Shown here one piece after another: positions 1-3,993 of a stretch of 6,619 nt of DNA. The translations under genes and the position numbers were made by a program. The notes under the pieces were generated by a model. The model made no database searches and was not told the origin of the DNA. It saw only the letters and a program-made list of their open reading frames with translations. How positions within the stretch are numbered: the stretch's first letter is position 1; the number at the start of each line of letters is the position of its first letter. Origin of the DNA: Solobacterium sp. (lineage in GTDB: Bacteria; Bacillota_I; Bacilli_A; Erysipelotrichales; Erysipelotrichaceae); contig JAFWJP010000096.1 of the NCBI GenBank assembly GCA_017514645.1, positions 1 through 6,619 of the forward strand. Reading direction: 5' to 3'.

Positions 1-4
1 TCCG

Positions 5-613
5 CTACGCAGCCTTGTCTTCCAGCGTAAAGCCTTCCGCCGCCGCACTTTTCTGCAGATGTGCCATGATCAGCTGTTCCGGCACCTTGGCAAAATCAAA
101 TCTCTGGCAGCGGGAAATGATCGTCGGCAGCAGTTTCTGCGGATCGGTCGTGGCAAGAATAAAAATAACATGTGCCGGCGGTTCTTCCAGCGTCTTCAGC
201 AACGCACTCGCTGCGGCATTGGACAGCTGATGGACCTCGTCAATGATATAGATCTTGTACCGGCTCATCATCGGCGCCAGCTGGGCACGATCGATCAGAT
301 CCCGGATGTTTTCCACGTGGGTTTCGTTCGCCGCGTTGATCTCGACAACATCCTGATGCGTGCCTTCCGCCACCGCCCGGCAGCTTTCGCAGTGTCCGCA
401 GGGCGCCTCTGCCGGATTCTCACAGTTGACCGCCTTTGCGAGCAGGCGGGCCATCGTGGTCTTTCCGGTGCCCCGCGGACCGCAGAACAGATACGCATGC
501 CCGGTTTTCCCGGATTTCAGCGCATTTTTCAGCGATCTGACCACATATTCCTGGCCGACAACTTCTTCAAAGGTCATCGACCTGTATTTCTGATACAGTG
601 CTTCGTTTGCCAT
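5..613 (-). CDS. dnaX: DNA polymerase III subunit gamma/tau, N-terminal ATPase part, ended by an in-frame TAG
   Basis: Clamp-loader ATPase subunit, which loads the sliding clamp onto DNA at the replication fork. The AAA+ core is clear. Walker A GPRGTGKT is at residues 45-52, the four zinc-module cysteines at 64, 72, 75 and 78, Walker B IYIIDEVH at 121-128, sensor 1 ATTDPQK at 154-160, and the SRC arginine finger at 167-169. The start chosen is the ATG at 613, giving MANEALYQKYRS, where the family's conserved sequence begins. An ATG six codons upstream (631) has no ribosome site and lies about at the predicted transcription start. Family members are usually about 500-640 residues; here the frame stops at residue 202 with TAG (7-5), within the region that should run on into domain II. 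Four bases remain beyond it, so the rest cannot be seen. The stop aligns with a Gln in the E. coli and B. subtilis proteins as I recall them, so CAG to TAG is the simplest explanation. It may be a real nonsense mutation or a contig-end error. Identity is certain; intactness is not. Confidence 0.93.
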   Translation of the reverse strand: MANEALYQKYRSMTFEEVVGQEYVVRSLKNALKSGKTGHAYLFCGPRGTGKTTMARLLAKAVNCENPAEAPCGHCESCRAVAEGTHQDVVEINAANETHVENIRDLIDRAQLAPMMSRYKIYIIDEVHQLSNAAASALLKTLEEPPAHVIFILATTDPQKLLPTIISRCQRFDFAKVPEQLIMAHLQKSAAAEGFTLEDKAA

Positions 614-625
614 TTTGATATACGA

Positions 626-629
626 CCTC
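626..629 (-). promoter_or_regulatory. Ribosome binding site of dnaX
   Basis: GAGG lies 12 bases upstream of the ATG at 613. The spacing is a little long, but this is the only purine-rich site nearby. It overlaps the rival ATG at 631 and so supports the 613 start. Confidence 0.5.
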
Positions 630-636
630 ATTAGAC

Positions 637-645
637 ATTATAGCA
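637..645 (-). promoter_or_regulatory. Extended -10 promoter for dnaX
   Basis: The minus strand reads TGCTATAAT, a perfect -10 hexamer with the extended TGn element. No good -35 is present at 16-18 bp (CAAAAA at 17 bp), which extended -10 promoters can tolerate. Transcription would start near 630, giving a leader of about 17 bases. It directly abuts the tadA terminator, so dnaX can be transcribed independently of tadA. Confidence 0.6.
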
Positions 646-676
646 AAAATACCGGTTTCTTTTTGTCTGCCGGTAT
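645..676 (-). terminator. Rho-independent terminator of tadA
   Basis: One base after the tadA stop codon the minus strand carries ATACCGG (676-670), a 14-base loop, CCGGTAT (655-649) and a run of T. The stem is 7 bp and the loop is large, so termination may be partial. Confidence 0.6.
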
Positions 677-677
677 C

Positions 678-1184
678 TTATTCATTGTTTTTTCGGAAAT
701 CTTCCCGTTTCCGCTTCGGTTTTTTTCTTTTTTCTCTGAAAAACTCTGTCAAAATGGTGGAACACGGTTCTTTCAGGATTCCGCTCTCGATCTGCGGATG
801 ATGATTGATGTGCTTGATCAGCCGGATATTGACAAGACTTTCGATCGCTCCGCCCTTCGGATCGTCCGTTCCGTAATACAGATTGCGGATCCGCGACAGC
901 ACAATGGCTCCGGTGCACATCATGCACGGCTCCAGCGTGACATAGAGATCACATTCATCCAGACACCACGTGCCCAGTTTTCGGCTGGCTTTCTGAATCG
1001 CCAGCATTTCGGCATGTGCATTGGCCTGCTGGTTCTTTTCCCGCAGATTGTGCGCTCTGGCAATGACCTTCCCGTCCTTCACCACGACCGCGCCGACCGG
1101 CACTTCATCAATGGCTCTGGCTTTCTCCGCTTCCTTCAGCGCCAGTTTCATGAAGTATTCTTTTGTGTTCTTTTCTTCTGCCAT
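678..1184 (-). CDS. tadA: tRNA-specific adenosine deaminase TadA
   Basis: Deaminates the wobble adenosine (A34) of tRNA-Arg(ACG) to inosine so that one tRNA reads several CGN codons. It is a zinc enzyme of the cytidine/deoxycytidylate deaminase fold. The 168-residue product has the zinc-binding and catalytic HAE at 57-59 and PCMMC at 86-90, plus the family stretches EVPVGAVVV (27-35), ARAHN (42-46) and DPKGGA (108-113). The C-terminus is very basic (about 150-165). The start at 1184 follows family length. No Shine-Dalgarno is visible, the ATG comes five bases after the T-run that ends the SRP RNA, and an in-frame TAA lies in the SRP RNA. A second Met at residue 12 (1151) is the only nearby alternative and also lacks a good ribosome site. 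No separate promoter was found, so expression probably depends on read-through from the SRP RNA promoter. The same gene group occurs in B. subtilis, but there tadA precedes the SRP RNA gene. Confidence 0.95.
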   Translation of the reverse strand: MAEEKNTKEYFMKLALKEAEKARAIDEVPVGAVVVKDGKVIARAHNLREKNQQANAHAEMLAIQKASRKLGTWCLDECDLYVTLEPCMMCTGAIVLSRIRNLYYGTDDPKGGAIESLVNIRLIKHINHHPQIESGILKEPCSTILTEFFREKRKKPKRKREDFRKNNE

Positions 1185-1189
1185 GATAT

Positions 1190-1270
1190 AAAAAGCGGCA
1201 CACGCGCGCAGAGGTCCTTATGGCTGCTTCCTTCCGGATCTGACCAGGTTCGTACATGCACGCTGTACCA
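1190..1270 (-). ncRNA. ffs: Signal recognition particle RNA, small 4.5S type
   Basis: RNA core of the signal recognition particle; it binds Ffh and directs membrane and secreted proteins to the translocon. The minus strand contains the conserved apical domain: ACCTGGTCAG, then CCGGAAGG with the GGAA tetraloop at 1235-1232, then AAGCAGCC. The ends pair: GGTACA (1269-1264) with TGTGCC (1202-1197), then GCGTGCA with TGCGCGC across a one-base bulge. GC and a T5 run (1194-1190) follow and would terminate or mark the 3' end. A promoter lies just upstream. At about 75-80 nt it lacks the Alu domain of the long SRP RNA of Bacillus and Clostridium. Exact ends are inferred from the pairing. Confidence 0.95.
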
Positions 1271-1275
1271 TACGT

Positions 1276-1304
1276 ATTATAAAGGACTTTTCTGTTTGTC
1301 ACAA
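1276..1304 (-). promoter_or_regulatory. Promoter of the SRP RNA gene
   Basis: TTGTGA (1304-1299), a 17-bp spacer and a perfect TATAAT (1281-1276) on the minus strand. The predicted start near 1270 coincides with the 5' end set by the terminal helix of the SRP RNA. It probably also drives tadA by read-through. Confidence 0.8.
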
Positions 1305-1314
1305 CGCCTATTTT

Positions 1315-1330
1315 TGTTTCACGTGAAACA
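1315..1330. other. parS: parS site 1 (ParB/Spo0J binding site)
   Basis: TGTTTCACGTGAAACA is a perfect match to the bacterial parS consensus, the palindromic centromere-like site bound by ParB (Spo0J) during chromosome segregation and origin organisation. The palindrome extends to 20 bp (1313-1332). It sits between the serS terminator and the -35 box of the SRP RNA promoter, about 10 bp from the latter. parS sites cluster near the origin, which agrees with the gene content here. Confidence 0.93.
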
Positions 1331-1360
1331 AAGAAAAAGGCGGAGAGCTCTCTCCGCCTT
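1331..1360 (-). terminator. Rho-independent terminator of serS
   Basis: On the minus strand, 14 bases after the serS stop, AAGGCGGAGA (1360-1351) and TCTCCGCCTT (1346-1337) form a perfect 10-bp GC-rich stem with a 4-base loop, followed by a T-rich tract. This is a strong terminator separating serS from the SRP RNA gene. Confidence 0.93.
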
Positions 1361-1374
1361 CCGGAATCAATCAA

Positions 1375-2679
1375 TTACAGAGCGTTTTTCTTGTCTTTGA
1401 CCGGAACCAGAACTTCCTGACCGCCCATGTAAGGACGCAGAGGTTCAGGAATTCTTACAGTGCCGTCAGCCTGCAGGTTGTTCTCAAAGAACGCGATCAG
1501 CATACGAGGCGGCGCTACGACTGTATTGTTCAGTGTGTGCGCGAAGTAGCTTCCCTTTTCGCCCTTGATACGGATTCCCAGACGTCTTGCCTGTGCATCA
1601 CCCAGTGTGGAGCAGCTTCCGACTTCGAAGTACTTCTTCTGACGAGGAGACCACGCCTCAACGTCGCAGCTGTTGACCTTCAGGTCAGCCATATCACCGG
1701 AGCAGATCTGCAGTGTACGTACAGGGATGTCCAGCGTACGGAAGAACTTTACAGTTGTGCTCCAGAGAATGTTGTACCACTTCTCGGAATCTTCCGGTTC
1801 GCAGATGACGACCATCTCCTGCTTCTCAAACTGGTGAACTCTGTACAGACCGCGCTCTTCAATACCATGCGCACCGACTTCTTTTCTGAAGCAGGGGCTG
1901 TAGGAAGTCAATGTATAAGGGAGATCTTCCTTTTTCAGAATCTGTCCCATGAAACGTCCGATCATAGAATGCTCGGATGTACCGATCAGATACAGGTCTT
2001 CGCCTTCGATCTTGTACATCATGTTTTCCATTTCCTTGAAGCTCATAACACCCTTGACGACATCGCCATGGATCATGAACGGCGGAATGAAGTATGTGAA
2101 GCCTTCATTGATCATGAAGTCTCTCGCATAGGAAAGAATGGAAGAATGCAGACGTGCTACGTCACCCATCAGGAAGTAGAAACCGTTACCGGATGTGTTG
2201 CCGGCACTCTCTCTGTCCAGACCGTCCAGGGACTCCATGATTTCTGTGTGATACGGAATCTCCCAGTCCGGAACGACCGGCTCGCCGAAGCGCTCGATTT
2301 CAACGTTCTCGCTGTCATCGACACCCTGCGGTACGCGCGGATCCATGATCTGCGGGATCGTCATCATGCGGACCTTGATGCCTTCTTCCAGCTCTGCTTC
2401 CTTCGCTTCGAGATCAGCCAGTTCCTTTGCCAGCTCAGCGACCTTCGCCTTTGTCGCTTCTGCTTCGTCAAACTTCTTCTGGCCCATCAGCTTGCCGATT
2501 TCCTTGGAAAGCTTGTTTCTGTCACCTCTCAGTGCGTCTGCCTTCGTCTTCGCATCACGGAACTCTTTGTCCATTGCTGCGACTTCGTCGACAAGCGGAA
2601 GCTTTTCATCCTGATACTTCTTGCGGATGTTCTCTTTTACGAGTTCCGGGTTGTCTCTGATCAATTGAATGTCAATCAT
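1375..2679 (-). CDS. serS: Serine--tRNA ligase
   Basis: Charges tRNA-Ser with serine through a seryl-adenylate; cytoplasmic class II synthetase. The 434 residues match the usual length. The start MIDIQLIRDNPELV is typical, and charged, Ala/Lys/Glu-rich helices at about 30-105 form the tRNA-binding coiled coil. The catalytic domain follows. The serine-site loop is GTSEHSMIG (233-241), keeping the Thr and Glu of the usual TAE; motif 2 is CFRKE (263-267) with RVHQF at 280-284; motif 3 is APPRMLIAFFEN (389-400) with Arg392. The loop and motif 3 differ from the B. subtilis and E. coli form (PTAEVP and a GR-type motif 3), so this is a divergent SerRS branch. A ribosome site AGGAGG (2697-2692) lies 12 bases before the ATG. 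Transcription is controlled by the serine T-box upstream, so the gene is induced when uncharged tRNA-Ser accumulates. It ends in its own strong terminator. Confidence 0.97.
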   Translation of the reverse strand: MIDIQLIRDNPELVKENIRKKYQDEKLPLVDEVAAMDKEFRDAKTKADALRGDRNKLSKEIGKLMGQKKFDEAEATKAKVAELAKELADLEAKEAELEEGIKVRMMTIPQIMDPRVPQGVDDSENVEIERFGEPVVPDWEIPYHTEIMESLDGLDRESAGNTSGNGFYFLMGDVARLHSSILSYARDFMINEGFTYFIPPFMIHGDVVKGVMSFKEMENMMYKIEGEDLYLIGTSEHSMIGRFMGQILKKEDLPYTLTSYSPCFRKEVGAHGIEERGLYRVHQFEKQEMVVICEPEDSEKWYNILWSTTVKFFRTLDIPVRTLQICSGDMADLKVNSCDVEAWSPRQKKYFEVGSCSTLGDAQARRLGIRIKGEKGSYFAHTLNNTVVAPPRMLIAFFENNLQADGTVRIPEPLRPYMGGQEVLVPVKDKKNAL

Positions 2680-2700
2680 AATGTTTTATCTCCTCCTGAT

Positions 2701-2730
2701 AAAATAAAAATCGCCCGACATAGGGACGAT
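2701..2730 (-). terminator. Regulated terminator of the serine T-box leader
   Basis: ATCGTCC (2730-2724), a 7-base loop, GGGCGAT (2716-2710) and a T-rich tract ending at 2701. This is the terminator that forms when tRNA-Ser is charged; the antiterminator just upstream competes with it. Confidence 0.8.
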
Positions 2731-2756
2731 AATCATCGCGGTGCCACCCTGCTTAC

Positions 2757-2782
2757 ACAATTGTTTCACGTGAAACAATTGT
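2757..2782. repeat. 26-bp perfect palindrome around parS site 2, probable T-box stem III
   Basis: The parS core is extended by five matching bases on each side (ACAAT and ATTGT), giving a perfect 26-bp palindrome. As RNA on the minus strand it folds into an 11-bp stem with an ACGU loop, ending six bases before the T-box sequence. This is the place of stem III in T-box leaders. Confidence 0.85.
2762..2777. other. parS: parS site 2 (ParB/Spo0J binding site)
   Basis: A second perfect TGTTTCACGTGAAACA, identical to site 1 and about 1.45 kb from it, so the two sites flank serS. It lies within the transcribed T-box leader rather than in silent intergenic DNA. Confidence 0.93.
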
Positions 2783-2934
2783 ATCACTTTCTTGCGGATA
2801 ACGGCGCAGCCGGAAAGTATTGGTTTCACTCCGGGGTGGAATTCTTTCTGATTTTCTATCGGCTCCCATCAAAACACCGAATTTTCTTCAGAAAAGCGCA
2901 GAAATACTAAGTCCCATCGCTGATTTCATCTTTA

Positions 2935-2964
2935 ATTGTAGGCAAGGCTTCAGAAGTTTGTCAA
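2935..2964 (-). promoter_or_regulatory. Promoter of the serS T-box transcript
   Basis: Consensus TTGACA (2964-2959), an 18-bp spacer and TACAAT (2940-2935), predicting a start near 2929, just ahead of T-box stem I. The -35 overlaps the -35 of the divergent lipoprotein promoter. Confidence 0.8.
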
Positions 2965-2987
2965 GGCTCTTTGAAACATGATAGTAT
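2958..2987 (+). promoter_or_regulatory. Promoter of the lipoprotein gene
   Basis: TTGTCA (2958-2963), an 18-bp spacer and TAGTAT (2982-2987), preceded by TGA so that it forms an extended -10 (TGATAGTAT). The leader to the TTG start would be about 16-18 bases. Five of the six -35 bases are shared with the -35 of the serS promoter on the other strand. Confidence 0.65.
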
Positions 2988-2998
2988 GAAGCGGAAAG

Positions 2999-3003
2999 AA
3001 GGA
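2999..3003 (+). promoter_or_regulatory. Ribosome binding site of the lipoprotein gene
   Basis: AAGGA lies seven bases before the TTG at 3011. It fixes this rare start codon, which is also the only start that leaves a complete lipoprotein signal peptide. Confidence 0.75.
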
Positions 3004-3010
3004 AGATCTC

Positions 3011-3928
3011 TTGAAAAAAAGTATACTTATTGTCGCTCTTTCCCTGGTCCTCTGCGGTTGTTCGGCATCCGGTCAGAATACGCCGGAACCGACCGCAACG
3101 AACGGTCCTCCGGTGCCGAAAGATGAAATCACAGACGAAGAAAAAACCCTGCGCATGATCCAGGAATGCATTGATGACTATAACAACAATATGATCGCGG
3201 ATCGTGAAGAATACTTCCAGACGGATATCCCGTCATTGCCGCTGGAGCTGTCCGCTCTGCCGCAGATCACGTCCCTGGATGATCTGGAGCCGTATGAAGA
3301 ACCATACGCAACGGCCTTCTTTACCGGTCTGCAGCAGCTCGATGAACGGTACAGCGTCATATACCGCGTCTACCGGCCGAACAACGGGTCTTTCTGGGCC
3401 AACGGGTCCATTGAATTCCGCATTGATCCGGAGAAAGTGACCAAGGATGACAGCCGCTTTACAGAATACCGCGATGCCCTGTACTGGCTGCTGCCGAACG
3501 GGAGCGCTGCGCTGAAATACCTCCACGGCCTTGATGTTGAACTGGCAGAAGACAGCACAGACGGTATCTACCACGAAGTATTTTCCATCGGAGACACGGA
3601 TATTCATTCCATTGATGCGCTGCGGGCGTATGCAGAACAGTTCTATGACAGGTCTTTCCTGGAAGCCCGGTACTACACTGCGTCCTTCTATTCCTCCCTG
3701 CCGGTGTACAAGGAAGAGGGCGGCAAGCTGTACTGCATCGAAAGCGATCTCACCTATGCTTTCACACCGGAATATGAACCGGCTTACATCATCGCGGCAT
3801 CAGACGACAACGGCATTGTCACTCTGAATCTGCTCTCTTCCGTCATGGGATCCCTGCAGCCGCAGGTCAGGGAAGTGATTCTGCGGCGTACCGAGTACGG
3901 ATTCATCCTGCCCGGCGAGACGCAATGA
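3011..3928 (+). CDS. Putative secreted lipoprotein of unknown function
   Basis: I do not recognise a specific family. The 305-residue product has a classic lipoprotein signal: MKK, a hydrophobic stretch (5-14) and a lipobox LCGC with Cys17 as the predicted lipidated residue. It would be anchored to the outer face of the membrane. A Pro/Thr-rich linker (about 22-37) follows, then an acidic, Tyr-rich mature part. Residues 198-245 (DALRAYAEQFYD, then PVYKEEGGKLY) faintly resemble repeats in Gram-positive secreted proteins of the IseA or NTF2-like kind; this is an impression, not an identification. Translation starts at TTG, supported by AAGGA seven bases upstream and by the signal peptide beginning there. 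It has its own promoter, divergent from serS, and its own terminator. It runs convergently into the TIR-TPR gene, leaving 63 bp between the two stop codons. As an external protein beside a predicted external TPR receptor it could be a functional partner, but nothing proves this. Confidence 0.88.
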   Translation: MKKSILIVALSLVLCGCSASGQNTPEPTATNGPPVPKDEITDEEKTLRMIQECIDDYNNNMIADREEYFQTDIPSLPLELSALPQITSLDDLEPYEEPYATAFFTGLQQLDERYSVIYRVYRPNNGSFWANGSIEFRIDPEKVTKDDSRFTEYRDALYWLLPNGSAALKYLHGLDVELAEDSTDGIYHEVFSIGDTDIHSIDALRAYAEQFYDRSFLEARYYTASFYSSLPVYKEEGGKLYCIESDLTYAFTPEYEPAYIIAASDDNGIVTLNLLSSVMGSLQPQVREVILRRTEYGFILPGETQ

Positions 3929-3953
3929 TATATGTGATTTGTTTCACATATAT
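3928..3953. repeat. Inverted repeat at the lipoprotein stop codon
   Basis: ATATATGTGA (3928-3937) and TCACATATAT (3944-3953) are perfect 10-bp arms around a 6-base loop, beginning on the last base of the TGA stop. No T-run follows on the plus strand, so it is not itself a standard terminator. It could protect the mRNA 3' end or bind a protein. Confidence 0.6.
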
Positions 3954-3965
3954 AGGGATAACAAC

Positions 3966-3993
3966 AGCCTCCTGTACGGAGGCTCTTTTCTTT
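3966..3993 (+). terminator. Rho-independent terminator of the lipoprotein gene
   Basis: AGCCTCC (3966-3972), a 5-base loop, GGAGGCT (3978-3984) and a T-rich tail (CTTTTCTTT). The tail overlaps the end of the convergent TIR-TPR gene. On the minus strand the same hairpin follows the TIR-TPR stop but has only a weak T tail, so it may act in both directions with lower strength for that gene. Confidence 0.85.

Larger units (their letters stand above)
2701..2930 (-). promoter_or_regulatory. Serine T-box riboswitch leader of serS
   Basis: A leader RNA that senses the charging state of tRNA-Ser and lets transcription reach serS when the tRNA is uncharged. The hallmark T-box AGGGTGGCACCGCG is at 2750-2737. 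Its UGGC bulge would pair with the tRNA end NCCA, and the C matches the G discriminator of tRNA-Ser. Stem I is supported by AGTA (2908-2905), nested pairs TTTCTGA/TCAGAAA and TCGG/CCGA, and GAAT followed by TCC (2840-2838) and A; UCC is a serine codon and the likely specifier. A CCGGA/TCCGG stem follows as stem II. The next element, where stem III belongs, is a perfect palindrome that contains parS site 2. The regulated terminator and the serS ribosome site end the leader. Specifier and stems were folded by eye. Confidence 0.93.

Noticed and set aside
308..323. CACGTG core inside dnaX as a degenerate parS
   Set aside because: The flanks do not match the consensus, especially on the right side, and it is within a conserved coding stretch.
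614..631. Upstream dnaX start giving an N-terminal MRSYIK extension
   Set aside because: No ribosome site precedes it, it lies about at the predicted transcription start, and the family N-terminus fits the ATG at 613.
615..1400. Plus-strand open frame of 261 codons across tadA and the SRP RNA
   Set aside because: It runs antisense to a clear TadA and through a structural RNA gene and a terminator; not coding.
2793..2801. DnaA-box-like TTATCCGCA on the minus strand
   Set aside because: A single copy with one mismatch to the consensus, inside the T-box leader; no cluster or AT-rich unwinding region.
1537..2910. Long plus-strand open frame of 457 codons
   Set aside because: It is antisense to serS and the T-box leader, has no recognisable domain, and is rich in Cys, Leu and Arg as expected of a reverse-strand shadow of a biased gene.
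3940..3955. Possible third parS after the lipoprotein gene
   Set aside because: Only the left half TGTTTCAC matches; the right half does not, and the symmetry belongs to a different inverted repeat.
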